From NCBI GenBank assembly GCA_963693365.1, contig CAVNZM010000004.1, positions 4,278,001-4,342,000 on the forward strand: a stretch of 64,000 nucleotides of DNA, in the 5' to 3' direction. Numbering within the stretch: the first letter of the stretch is position 1; every line of letters starts with the position of its first letter. Origin of the DNA: Amoebidium appalachense. Lineage: Eukaryota > Ichthyosporea. The position numbers were made by a program, and so were the translations under genes. The notes below the pieces were generated by a model that was not told the DNA's origin, did no database searches, and saw only the letters and a program-made list of their open reading frames with translations. Positions 1 through 22,522 of this stretch are shown one piece after another.

Positions 1-66
1 GGGGGGTCCATTGAGTAGTGTTATCTGATGGTTAGGGGGGGTGTCAGCATGAGCCAACACGCGCGC

Positions 67-150
<84 letters not shown>
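67..150. repeat. (GT)n microsatellite
   Basis: Nearly pure GT dinucleotide run flanked by GC-alternating sequence, in the presumed WASHC4 intron downstream of the last visible exon. Confidence 0.95.
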
Positions 151-153
<3 letters not shown>

Positions 154-335
154 TGCGCGCATGTCTGTGCAGGCATGATGTACTTGAACAGAGCCTATAT
201 CAGCTGGAGGGGTGGTGGTAGTAGTGGTAGTGGTGTGTGTGTGTGTGTGGGTGGGTGGGTGGGTGTAGGTGCGCGCGCGCGTGTGTGGGTTTGGTGGTGG
301 TGGTGGTGGTGATTTTTTTTTTTTTTTTCTTTGAA

Positions 336-374
<39 letters not shown>

Positions 375-375
<1 letters not shown>

Positions 376-474
376 CATGTGCACAAAGACATCAAACAAC
401 CACGAAAACAAAAACGCACAAATTCCATCACGTGCAGAAAGAGCGTACTTGAGCAGAGCCCATCATCAGGGGCT
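375..474 (+). repeat. Copy of the poly-G-linked dispersed element
   Basis: Starts directly after a poly-G run of about 40 bases (from 336). It ends with the family tail GCAGAGCCCATCATCAGGGG, preceded by a CGTACTTGA variant. A second fragment of the same tail lies at about 176-212 (GTACTTGAACAGAGCC). Weaker partial matches occur at 1116-1165, 26699-26750 and 27825-27873. The body here is diverged; the call rests on the tail and on the poly-G placement. Confidence 0.6.
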
Positions 475-731
475 GCAGGGGTGGTGGTGGTATTGGGTGT
501 GGTGGTGGTGGGGGCAAAAAAAAAACACATAATCAAAACACAAGATGATTCAGAACTGCAAGCAAGGGGGTGGGGTGTGGGGAGGGGGGAGGCGTCGAGT
601 GGGTTGGAGTGGAGTGGGGAGGAAGACGGGGAGGGTGTGTGTGCACGCGTGGCGTGGGGTGGGGGGGGAGGTGGGGGGGGGAGGTCGGGGGAGGTGGCGG
701 GGGGGGGGGGGGGGGGGGGGGGGGTAGATAC

Positions 732-13137
<12,406 letters not shown>

Positions 13138-14297
13138 CCTCGTCACGGGACTTGCAACATCAAAGTTTAAAACTTTCAGACGAGCACAGAGAGGTGTTCC
13201 CTCAGGTAAGCATCACTCGTCAAAAATCGATGCAAAGGTTCAAGGATAAAAAGTATTCATTTACAGGATCTCACACACAAGCCACCGATGTGCCTTTTTC
13301 TATTTTCTTGTTGTCAGATTACCAACATTAACTTAGACACAGACTCGCGCCGGATCTGGCCGTGTGGACATCGGCATGAGCTCTGACTTAAACTTCGTGA
13401 CTAGTCCTGATATTGGCTGCCTGCAAGCACGCCCTTCCTTCGTTCCCTGCTCTCCGCAAGACGTTGCAGAGGCAAGGCTCCTCTCCGGCTCCGGCATCAG
13501 GTTCCACCTTCAGTACCATCAGGCTCCACCTACAGTACATGTACAACAGCAAAAGCATGATAACTGGCCGGGGATTGAACCACGGCTCAGAGGGCCGAGA
13601 CAGACCAAATGTCACAGCTGCAGAGGAGGCTCTTGCTAAAAATAGATGCAGTTACGTAATCGTTGTGACAGCCCATGAGACTATGTCTGTCTGTCATCAC
13701 AGGGCCCCGGCAGTGTGTGTGTGTATGTTTGCCATGCGCCGGGGGGGTGGGGGTGGGAGGGGGGACCATCACACATGTTAGGCTCACATCCAGACTCCCA
13801 TGGCGCCTCCCCAACCCCCGCCTTTCTCGATCAGAAATATCAGGCCAGGAACGGGCCACGCCGAAGCGGACGGCCTTCGAAGCACATACACCAGTCATGT
13901 TCACACGCACACACTGCGGAATACAGTCCAAGCCCAAGCTGAACACAGCCCCTTACACCGTGCCACACATATTTCATACTCACTCATTTATTGACGACTT
14001 GCTTTTAGTTTTTTCATGATGTACAAGGCCTGGGCCCGCGCTGCTGGTTGGTGCTCGCAGCTTCATGCCTCTAGATCTTGCAACTAATAAAGGGTCTCTA
14101 CAATTTCTAAGTACGAGCATTATTACCACATAGCTTTAAGTCGGCTGACTACATGTGGTATAAACACCATGCCCATATGACAACTAGATGCAAGATGCAG
14201 CACACCATATACGATGATTCGAAAGCGTCTGATTTGGGCAACTAAGTCTCACAGCTCTTCATATATCTTTAGGGGCCACGAGGCTTTTCTAAGAGTT
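13138..14297. other. Intergenic region upstream of WASHC4
   Basis: About 1.16 kb between the WASHC4 start and the stop of the zinc-finger gene, both on the minus strand, so it should hold the WASHC4 promoter and the zinc-finger 3' end. No exon was recognised. The minus strand has an isolated pol III B-box-like string near 13570-13580, without an A-box or a tRNA fold. Confidence 0.5.
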
Positions 14298-15515
14298 CTA
14301 TACAGAGCTCAAAACCGAGTGCGCAAATGGTTCTCTGGGTTGAAATTTCATCGGCTCAGCATGGGCAACATCACCCAAAAGACCCTCCTGACGAAAAACA
14401 TTTAAAAGCTCCTCCACACTCTCACTCGTCACAACAATATTCGTCTCCTGCTGCCAAATAGTAGAGGGATCACAAGGAACAGAGTATCCTTGGTGCATGC
14501 TGTATCCGAAATCATCGGCGAGCAACGTCTGCTGGAGAATAAGGCTCTCTTGGTTTAGCAGCTCAGACATGTCGACTTCTGAGATGACGCTGCCCTCCGA
14601 CTGCCGCCGCCATTGCATCTGCATTTCCAGGTGTACCTGCTCAACCAAGGAGCTCTCAAAATCCGTCGACATGTTATTCATGTTGAGTGATGGATCGTCG
14701 AATTCCACACCACCAATCGACGCGGGATAAGGGCCCGTTTCCTGCCTGTGGGCGCTCCAGGAATTGCGCCTTGGTCCCCCCCCAATCCAATTTTCGTAGT
14801 TCTGGCCAAGGGGATTGCTTGGGGCAGGTGCAAGAAGCGGTGCTGTTTGCGGCAGGTTGGGAAGGGAGAGTGCACGAGGCCTATTTTGCTGGGATCCTCC
14901 TAGCTGGCCAACGGAGACGATCAAGCCACCCTCCTCAGCTTGATACACGGCAGAGTGCTTGATTCGCTTGTGCTGTTGTGGGATAACAGTGTCAAAAATA
15001 ATCTATGCATCAAATAAACGCGAGAAAGGGAGGAAGAATGCACTTATATTCAGCTGCCATCACCTGAGTTACACCAAGGCAAGCAATGTGATGGGTGTGC
15101 TACCTATTCTGTGTTGCACTCTGGCGCAGATTTGAATGGTAAGAAGGGATATGGAAGTAACCTAAACATCCAATCCCCGAAAGAGCTTTGAACTTGAAGG
15201 GAGGAGGCGGGCGTGTGGGGGTATGGGTTGGGGCGGGAGGGGGGGAGGGAGGAGAGGGGGGAACACAAGTCTTACCTGTTTAAGGGCATGGAAAGAGGCG
15301 TAAACCCGATTGCATCCTGTGACGTCACACGCAAAATCACGAACCAATTCCTTGAAAGTTCTTCTCCTGCGTCCTCTTCTGGCTTGCTCACCACCACTTT
15401 CCTGGTCGTCGTGTGGACTGGCCAATTCAAGAGTGTAGTTGCTCTCCTGTTCGTTTTTCGAGCCGAGCTGGCTAGGTGCCGTGCCCGGAGAGCAGCTGTT
15501 TGTGTTTTCAGACAT
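14298..15515 (-). CDS. Single C2H2 zinc-finger protein (putative transcription factor), two exons
   Basis: Exons 15276-15515 and 14298-14972 join in phase 0 to give 304 residues. The donor (CAG then GTAAGA) and the acceptor (CCACAACAG) are both good. The join rebuilds one zinc finger, CX4C-X12-HX4H: CDVTGCNRVYASFHALKQ at about residues 63-80 in exon 1, then HKRIKH from the start of exon 2. The intron thus falls exactly before the first zinc-binding histidine. A basic stretch, RRGRRRR, precedes the finger and may serve nuclear import or DNA contact. The remaining 220 or so residues are acidic and Ser/Gln-rich, with no domain I recognise. The start is the first Met of the open frame. A DNA-binding role is inferred from the finger; targets are unknown. 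The ordinary alternative is an RNA-binding finger. Confidence 0.78.
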
Positions 15516-17448
15516 GATTCTAGCGTGAAAAGTTACTACGAACTTGGATTTGACTAACCCACAAGGCTGAAAACAAGGAAGAGGAGTGCACGCTTAAAAG
15601 ATGCTTGAAAACAAGGTTCACAAGGATGGTGTGGGATCATACAACAAAATCGAGATTATTAGTGCTTACAAGGAATATATAGAGCATGCCTGTGGACTAT
15701 CAAATGGTAAAGAAATGAGCAGTTTGGTATCCCTTTTCTACACGCTGCGTGCGTGGAGGTGTGTGCATAGATGATGAAATCGTTATTCTGGGTGCACACG
15801 CACAGAAAAACACGGCTCCCACAGGGAAAACACTCGAACAGTGAATGAACGTCCAGTTTAACTGTTTCTCATGCCAGAGACCGGTTTTTATAGCTGAAAG
15901 TTTGGGTATGGCGAAATTTTCTGTGGCAGGGTTCGGAAACTTCGGGTCCCCCTACGTTTTCCAAAGCATCATTTTTATCAAGTTGGTTTTGGTCACGATT
16001 GGGCTTGTGAATGTGATGTGAAGTATCATTAGGATTTCATGCTCCAGGAACACAAACAAAACTTGGAAAACTTGTTAAAGCATGGCAGTCTCTCTTATGG
16101 CTAATGGCCTTCCTGAGAAAGAGTTATACGCCCGGTCACCCCGGTGTCACGAAACATGTCGTTAAAGGGGGTTTCTTTTAGGCCGATTATTGCACCCATT
16201 CCAGCACATCCGGGTCAAGCCATTTATTCGGCATACAAATCATGATATAAATTGTAGTCTTATTCCAAACGCTTTATTATTATTATTCAATTCTTCGTTT
16301 CTTTTTTTTCTCTTTTCTTTTTCTTTTTTCTTGTATTATGGCCCATCTGTACCTTGCTTCCGGCCAAACGATGGTGCGCAATTGATGCGCAGCACACCAA
16401 TCTTATAGCTAGAATCGCCTCTGACCCGACCCGGCCCGAAAACCCAAAAGAAACCCCCTTTAATAAACAGCAGATTCCCCCCCCCCCTCACGAAACTGAG
16501 GCCACTCTCAACCCAGGGTGTAGAAATGTAGTTTATTGTGCCACAAAACTGTCCTCAAAAAAGTTGATCGTTTTGCAACTAATTCAGGCTGAAACAGCAC
16601 GATCAGTAGGAAGCACGTATATTAAAAGTATAATAAGAATATATTGCCCTTGCGGGTGGATTTTTACAGACAACTCTGGCACGCAGGCAGGACCCAGGAG
16701 TCAACAACTGTCAACCGTATTTCGGCCGCTGTAAAATCCTAGGGCTGCAAATTTTCAAGCCACCATGAAAAGCCCGCGAAAACGACGGGTTATTGACCTG
16801 ATTTTTCAACCCGGTGAACCTTGAACGACCCTATTATTCGATAAAGGGCTGTACAATTCATTAAAAGATATTCTTAAAAGCGGCTAGTGGCCCTGATTTT
16901 TTTTTTTTTTGTAGGTTATGATAGAATAGTCTATCTGTTTATTCCTGCTCTTCCCAGTCCGAAGCACGTACTTAGCCTGTTTCTGCCTATCCTGCCCCCG
17001 CCTACTTGGGGACCGCGGTCTGGGAACGCATACGCCAGGAGTCCAGGACCCATAACTGTCTTCCTATTGGCTAGTACATAATCCCGATCTATCCATTCCT
17101 GTGCCTGAGAGACTATCTGTAACCCTATTGGACGATGTATTCGCGGACTGGCATCCGCTCAGGTATATAACCCCACTTTAAAATGCCCCATAGTTGATCA
17201 GCGAAGCCATATGTAAAAATCAACAGTTTTTTGTCTATTATAACAAAGCAACAAATAATTGCGCTATGACGATGAAACCTGAGCCGTAACTGTATTTTGA
17301 TGTGTAGAAACGGCACTACAGCCAGGTTTTGCCCCCATTTTCTCCCACGAGCAGAAAAACCCTTTATACAAACCCCTTCTTTGAGGGTTGAGGGCCCCTG
17401 CCGGTGGGGGCCCTCTATAAGTAGCCGCAAAAATCGATCAAATTTTGG

Positions 17449-17470
17449 GGGCCCCCACCGGTGGGGGCCC
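17449..17470. repeat. Perfect 22-bp GC palindrome within a duplicated unit
   Basis: Perfect inverted repeat centred on ACCGGT with arms GGGCCCCC and GGGGGCCC. A related half-copy lies about 65 bases upstream (17393-17418), where GCCGGTGGGGGCCCTC is followed by TATAA, as it nearly is after the palindrome (TTATAA). The unit therefore looks tandemly duplicated. Confidence 0.85.
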
Positions 17471-17824
17471 TCTTATAAAGTGGGGATAAAGCAGCCGGAC
17501 CATCCTCAGATGGTGCCGGAGGATCCGAGATCTCAAACCACTTCCTGCGAACCTCTCTGCTCTCGATCCGCTATGTAGAAGTGATTGTCTCTTACAGAGG
17601 TCACAGGACCGAATCCTGCCTCTGCGCATGCTCCACATTTATTCTGATAGTAGGGCCATTCAGGCTGGAGAAAACCTACCGGCAAAATGGCCCTAACCAG
17701 AAGTACAAATATCACACCCTGGTACCAAATCATAGCTATAATGGCACACCCTGCGTTCTATCATGTGTCTTATGGCGAGCCATTTCTGATTGGCTTGAGG
17801 GAAGTGCTTATATTTGATTGGCTC

Positions 17825-17885
17825 ACATCGATTCACGATTCAGTCGCACACATCGATTCAGTCGCACACATCGATTCAAATGTCG
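17825..17885. repeat. Short tandem repeat, unit about 18 bp
   Basis: CACATCGATTCA occurs three times, the last two copies separated by GTCGCACACATCGATTCA units. It lies just upstream of the LINE. Confidence 0.8.
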
Positions 17886-17983
17886 CTCTTTATTATCTGC
17901 TAATAAATAGTATCCTTCGCGCATCCACCCCTAAACCAGGCCATCCGTGGCCCTAAGGGCCGGGGAACACCCCCATCCATGTC

Positions 17984-19168
17984 ATGGCACATGCCTATAA
18001 TCGTTTCAGAACCTCTTTCAAAGTTCCATCTACACCCATCACACATGTGCGACCATTAAAACGTCCAGCAGATACACCTACCACAGATGCACAACCAGAA
18101 AAACATCGCCTTAGACTAAGCGCAACACCTATTTACAATACACTACCCATTCAGAATAACACCACACCACTCCGTAGAAACACAATAACAACCATGCCGA
18201 AACTTTCGGTTGATACAGTACTGGCAGAACTTGCCCTCGTTAAGAAACAGCTAAATGAGCTGTTACCACTCAAGAACATGATAGAAAAACTCCAAACAGA
18301 AAATACCCAACTCAAGCTCACCATTGATTCACTCACAGCCCAGCTAAACATTAGTGGATCGCAAAACCCCAAAACTCATGAGCAAACATCTCGCGACGGA
18401 GACATTTCCACCCCAACACAAAACAACACAGGACCGGAAGCACAGCTCCCGGCAGAGTTCCTAGAATATGCGAACTCTCGTAAAACACCCGAGCTCCGCC
18501 AAATTGCCAAGGAAACATATGCCAGCATTCTTGCAGGCAACGAGTACCGCCGCAACTCCCCTCCCAAACCGCCGGCTAAGGGGAACACCCAAGCAAACGG
18601 TAACATCAACATCCCACCCAAATACGAGAGGGTGTATTTCAAAGTCAAGCACGGCAGACGCCCACACAGGGCCATGTGGTCCATCTTCAAGGCTCTCGGC
18701 TTCCGGTGCTCTCGCATCCTTTGTCTGTCCTTCATTGGATACGATGTGCTGGAAGTAGCAGTACGGGGCGACTATAACCGTGCGTTCATCCGTGACGCGA
18801 CAAAGGGGTGTGGAAGCTTCTTCACCCACCTCCCAAGCTACGACCCATGCGCGCCGGAAAACATTCAGAAAGCAGACAAAGAACGTAAAGTGTCTGCTAA
18901 GAATGCGTGCGCCACACGTTGTCGTGTACGCATCAGCAAGGCAAAAGAGTTCCTCGCAAAGTTGGAAAACGATGCTACGAGCGTGATAGACACGGACACG
19001 AAGGAACCAATGTTTTCTGGTGAGAAACTGCTCGAGCGCAAACGCCGATGCGAGATGGAAATCGAGCTCTTCTGCGAACTGTTCGCGCTGGCGGAAGGTC
19101 GTGCATACGACCCCGTAAGCGACAAGTGGGAACCAACCCCACAGGTGTCGGACCAAACCGATGCCTAA
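17984..19168 (+). CDS. LINE ORF1 protein (coiled-coil, putative RNA-binding)
   Basis: A 394-residue product. Residues about 75-125 form a leucine-rich heptad segment (LALVKKQLNELLPLKNMIEKL and onward) typical of the oligomerising coiled coil of ORF1-type chaperones. Residues about 210-270 (YERVYFKVKHGRRPHRAMW, then GFRCSRILCLSFIGYDVLEV) resemble a conserved module I associate with ORF1-like proteins of some fungal and protist LINEs. No CCHC knuckle is visible. ORF1 products bind element RNA in the ribonucleoprotein particle. The start is the first ATG after the possible target-site duplication; an in-frame ATG at 18194 would still keep the coiled coil. The stop overlaps the ORF2 start. Confidence 0.85.
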   Translation: MAHAYNRFRTSFKVPSTPITHVRPLKRPADTPTTDAQPEKHRLRLSATPIYNTLPIQNNTTPLRRNTITTMPKLSVDTVLAELALVKKQLNELLPLKNMIEKLQTENTQLKLTIDSLTAQLNISGSQNPKTHEQTSRDGDISTPTQNNTGPEAQLPAEFLEYANSRKTPELRQIAKETYASILAGNEYRRNSPPKPPAKGNTQANGNINIPPKYERVYFKVKHGRRPHRAMWSIFKALGFRCSRILCLSFIGYDVLEVAVRGDYNRAFIRDATKGCGSFFTHLPSYDPCAPENIQKADKERKVSAKNACATRCRVRISKAKEFLAKLENDATSVIDTDTKEPMFSGEKLLERKRRCEMEIELFCELFALAEGRAYDPVSDKWEPTPQVSDQTDA

Positions 19169-22100
19169 TTTATCCTTCTTCTTCTGGAATGCTCGGACAC
19201 TGGGCCCCCAAAAGGGCCTCCCCCCCGGGACACTCGACGATAAAATCAGCTACATACAACAACAGACAAACAACCACACGTTTACAGTGATTTGCGAAAC
19301 ACAGTTTAAAAACCACCACAAATTCAACTCTACATTGGTCGACACATCCACACACCCCGGTTACGCGAAAAACCGAGGCATTATTGTACTTGCCGCACCA
19401 CACGTGAGAGTGAAGTGCAAACCGGTAGCAAAAACGGAATTCTCGGTTTCTATAGAGTTTCTTTCTAATGTTTTTACTTTTGTATATTACCCACCATCTA
19501 TGTCGGTTGTCGAATTGACTCACGAGTTGTCACAGTTACCAATGTCCACTGTTATTTTAGGTGATTTTAACACGCGACTCCACCACACAGACACACTGCA
19601 AGTGAGTGTCGGGTACCCATCTAAGCCCCCGGAGCGTGCTATCCCTTTAGCAAGGTATGTCCAAAGTCACACTTTGCGGTTCCCTCAAATATCCCATGCC
19701 CACAACACCGACTGGGGAGTGGCCTTTTGGCCATCAACCATGTCAAAACTCTCTCTCCCTCCTAACCTCTCTAGGTCATCTGACCACTCTCCTATCCTTT
19801 TCCTACCTAAGATCTCCCTTGATCTGCTCCCCCCTCCCCCTCCCACCTTTCGCCTCCGTCTATCCCAGCTTAAGTCACAGTGGGGTAGAGTTGATGTATG
19901 TGTATGCTATGCTACGAAACACCCTATATATATGCGCCTATTAGAATCTGCACAAGCCAGGCCAGATTCACATCTCGTACTAGATACATGCACTAACTTT
20001 ATTGTTGATGATTTGATAGATCTCGGTGATTATGCTGGCGGTGGTAGGAAGGAATATCCCGATGCTCTCTTGTTACCAAACACCACTCCCGCTAGACTAG
20101 GTGAACCCCTGTCTCAAAAGGAAAGCTTGCGCCGGCTTGCTAGTATGAATCGATTTGGCCCCCCTGCTCGTATTATTGGTGATACCACTGGAGACCCCCT
20201 CATAGACTCTGATAAGTATTTCTCGGAACTGTTTAAAGATAGGACCCCCGCTCAGAAACCTATTGTGTGGCCTGTAGACCCATCTATCCCCATAGAATCG
20301 ATCCTCCCCTTTTTCAGTCCCGATGCCATATGGTCTGTGATATCTAGTTATAGCTCTAGTAAGTCTTGTGGACCTGATGGACTCCCTGCTGGGTTTCTTA
20401 AAATCCTTGTTCCCTCCTACCCACAAAAGGAAAGTGATCGTGCTATTAAACCTGATCTTACTATCATGTTAAGCTCTCTCTTTTCTTGGTGTGTTAAATG
20501 TGGACATGTCCCGTCATCTTGGTTAGATACCTTAGTGATCCCCATAGTTAAGAAGGACTCTGAGGGCCCCATATCATCCTTTCGCCCCATTACACTAACC
20601 CAGGTTGTTCGTAGATTCTTTGAAGCTTGCTTACTTAGGTTATTTGCACATCACCCTAGGTTTCAATCTATTCTTCACATACACCCATGCCAATCCGCTT
20701 TTCGTAAAAACAATTCATGTTATGTTCAAATAATGGCACTGCACGATTCTATGCAAGTTGGTGCACAATATGTTGGCTTTATTGATTGGAAAACTGCTTA
20801 CGATTCTGTCTCCCCTGGTCTCCTATGGGAAAAGCTTGCTGCACGGGGTGTACCACACTGCATTGGTGTTCTGTTAGAAGCACTCTTGTCTCAAACCTAT
20901 GGTAGAGCTGTGGTTAATGGGCATCTTTCATATGGTTTTGCTCGTACTAGAGGTCTCTTGCAGGGTTCATTGCTTAGCCCCTTTTTGTTTAACCTATTTA
21001 TAGATGATTTGGCTGTCAAGATTTACGCCGAAAACGATGACCCTATTAATAACTTTCCGCCTGCACTTCTCTATGCTGATGATCTGTCCCTCCTTGCCCG
21101 TACCCCTAGACGCCTGCAAAGATTGTTCGATGTAGTGTCAGAGTGGTGCAAGGCAAACCTTATGATCCTTAACATAGACAAATGTGGTGTTCTTGTACCT
21201 GATATAGCTAACAATTTACACACATTTACATTATCATCTAAACCTGTACCTATAGTTCCAGAATACAAATATCTTGGTGTTCCGGTTGATTCTGTTGGTG
21301 TTATGTTTCCCCATATGGTCGAAAAGAGGGTAGAGTTGGCTCGTAAGCGGTTAGCTTTCTTCTCGGCTAATATTTTTAAAGACACACCCCTCCATCCTTC
21401 TATTAGACTTACATTTATTCGCACTTTTGTCTTCCCGGCATGTGAATATGGTTTACCCCTTCTCGCCGCTTGGATCAAGAAAGAGAGAACTAGAGCGCTT
21501 AAACCCTTGGCAAATTTCCTTGAAGCAGAAGTTGCCTCCTTTCTATCTAACAACTGTTGTAAACCTGGGCCTGTAACGCTCTCGATATATGGTCTGGTCC
21601 CAATAGCTGCTAGAGTATCCTATCTCGCGCTGAAATTCAATAAGCACATAAGCCGCTTAAAGAAGTATTTGCCCTCCCACCCTCTCTTCTCTATCCGACC
21701 TGTCCCCTCCTCACCTCTCCCCTCTTTCCTCCCCTCTCTCTCCCCTTCTCCCCTGGGCACAAATACAAATAAACCCCGCAATAGTGTGTGTGTGACTTTG
21801 GACTGCCACTTACTTATTAAACATGTACACAATCACAAGATAATCACGCAATATAACAAATGGAAAAAGATACCACACGACACTAGACCCGATGAAAGCA
21901 TACACCTTGAAAAACTAAGCCTTATGTCTCGTTTTATATATACTGACCGCCTCAACCATATTGCCAAATATGGCACTCGCAAGTGTATAACACCTAAATA
22001 CATATTACCTTCCTGTAGAACTGGTCTTTCTCTAGCTGATGGTATTATTGATCAATTACCACGCTTTTACTGTACACGTGCTATACAGTGGAGATCTAAT

Positions 22101-22355
22101 AAGTATAAGGTGGCATCATTTGCATGCCCAAACAACACACACACACACCAGTTTAACCGGTCATGTATCGCCAAATGTAGTTTGATAGACCACATAATAC
22201 CGCAACACACACACGTCACATTCACAACAGACACCCAGAAAGATAGCCTACCTGTAAATTACAACATCCTTGATTTTATACTAAACACGCGTAACTACGA
22301 CCTGTTTATTAGATGTATTGATTGGCTTGAGAAACACATCACTACAAAATTATAG
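19161..22355 (+). CDS. LINE ORF2: AP-type endonuclease and reverse transcriptase
   Basis: A 1064-residue polyprotein for target-primed reverse transcription. The N-terminal endonuclease/exonuclease/phosphatase fold has FWN at 8-10, the catalytic Glu in CETQ (E46), GDFN at 134-137 and SDHSPI at 207-212. RT motif A is FIDWKTAYDS with Asp 542, motif B is QGSLLSPFLFNLF from residue 601, and motif C is YADD at 638-641, so all three catalytic Asp are present. The C-terminus carries a Cys/His cluster near CPNNTHTHQFNRSC that could be a zinc knuckle of unusual spacing. ATG 19161 lies inside the last codons of ORF1 (ATGCCTAA), an overlap compatible with termination-reinitiation. No frameshift or stop was seen, so the copy may be young. 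Confidence 0.95.
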   Translation: MPNLSFFFWNARTLGPQKGLPPGTLDDKISYIQQQTNNHTFTVICETQFKNHHKFNSTLVDTSTHPGYAKNRGIIVLAAPHVRVKCKPVAKTEFSVSIEFLSNVFTFVYYPPSMSVVELTHELSQLPMSTVILGDFNTRLHHTDTLQVSVGYPSKPPERAIPLARYVQSHTLRFPQISHAHNTDWGVAFWPSTMSKLSLPPNLSRSSDHSPILFLPKISLDLLPPPPPTFRLRLSQLKSQWGRVDVCVCYATKHPIYMRLLESAQARPDSHLVLDTCTNFIVDDLIDLGDYAGGGRKEYPDALLLPNTTPARLGEPLSQKESLRRLASMNRFGPPARIIGDTTGDPLIDSDKYFSELFKDRTPAQKPIVWPVDPSIPIESILPFFSPDAIWSVISSYSSSKSCGPDGLPAGFLKILVPSYPQKESDRAIKPDLTIMLSSLFSWCVKCGHVPSSWLDTLVIPIVKKDSEGPISSFRPITLTQVVRRFFEACLLRLFAHHPRFQSILHIHPCQSAFRKNNSCYVQIMALHDSMQVGAQYVGFIDWKTAYDSVSPGLLWEKLAARGVPHCIGVLLEALLSQTYGRAVVNGHLSYGFARTRGLLQGSLLSPFLFNLFIDDLAVKIYAENDDPINNFPPALLYADDLSLLARTPRRLQRLFDVVSEWCKANLMILNIDKCGVLVPDIANNLHTFTLSSKPVPIVPEYKYLGVPVDSVGVMFPHMVEKRVELARKRLAFFSANIFKDTPLHPSIRLTFIRTFVFPACEYGLPLLAAWIKKERTRALKPLANFLEAEVASFLSNNCCKPGPVTLSIYGLVPIAARVSYLALKFNKHISRLKKYLPSHPLFSIRPVPSSPLPSFLPSLSPSPLGTNTNKPRNSVCVTLDCHLLIKHVHNHKIITQYNKWKKIPHDTRPDESIHLEKLSLMSRFIYTDRLNHIAKYGTRKCITPKYILPSCRTGLSLADGIIDQLPRFYCTRAIQWRSNKYKVASFACPNNTHTHQFNRSCIAKCSLIDHIIPQHTHVTFTTDTQKDSLPVNYNILDFILNTRNYDLFIRCIDWLEKHITTKL

Positions 22356-22359
22356 CGCA

Positions 22360-22361
<2 letters not shown>

Positions 22362-22428
<67 letters not shown>

Positions 22429-22460
22429 CCAGCTGATACCGAGTGTCCCGAGGGGAGCCC

Positions 22461-22514
<54 letters not shown>
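22362..22514 (+). repeat. CA microsatellite and poly-A tail at the LINE 3' end
   Basis: (CA)n at about 22362-22427, then a unique segment with CCCGAGGGGAGCCCC (a possible short hairpin), then A50. The array lies between the ORF2 stop and the tail, so it would be part of the element's transcript. Confidence 0.9.
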
Positions 22515-22515
<1 letters not shown>

Positions 22516-22522
22516 GGGGAAC

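Larger units (their letters stand above)
15516..17960. other. Non-coding region between the zinc-finger gene and the LINE
   Basis: About 2.4 kb with no convincing gene. It probably holds the zinc-finger promoter (15516-15900). CCAAT-box-like motifs (ATTGG) occur near 17063, 17128, 17784 and 17816. A GC palindrome (17449-17470) and a short tandem repeat (17825-17885) are listed separately. Open frames at 16354-16734 and 17297-17638 resemble nothing I know. Confidence 0.5.
17969..22514 (+). mobile_element. Non-LTR retrotransposon (LINE), apparently intact, with poly-A tail
   Basis: Two long open frames without internal stops (ORF1 17984-19168, ORF2 19161-22355), a short 3' region with a CA array, and about 50 A at 22465-22514. 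CGGGGAAC occurs at 17961-17968 and again at 22515-22522 right after the poly-A. I read this as a possible 8-bp target-site duplication, which sets the left border. That would leave a 5' untranslated region of only 15 bases, so the border is tentative and a longer 5' region is possible. The APE-type endonuclease, the RT and the absence of LTRs define the class; the clade was not determined. Confidence 0.9.

Noticed and set aside
13540-13640. Possible tRNA or tRNA-derived SINE on the minus strand (GGTTCAATCCC)
   Set aside because: Only a B-box-like string is present; no A-box at the right distance and no cloverleaf could be drawn.
16354-16734. Open frame of 126 codons upstream of the LINE
   Set aside because: No similarity to LINE proteins or known domains, and no supporting splice or promoter signals.
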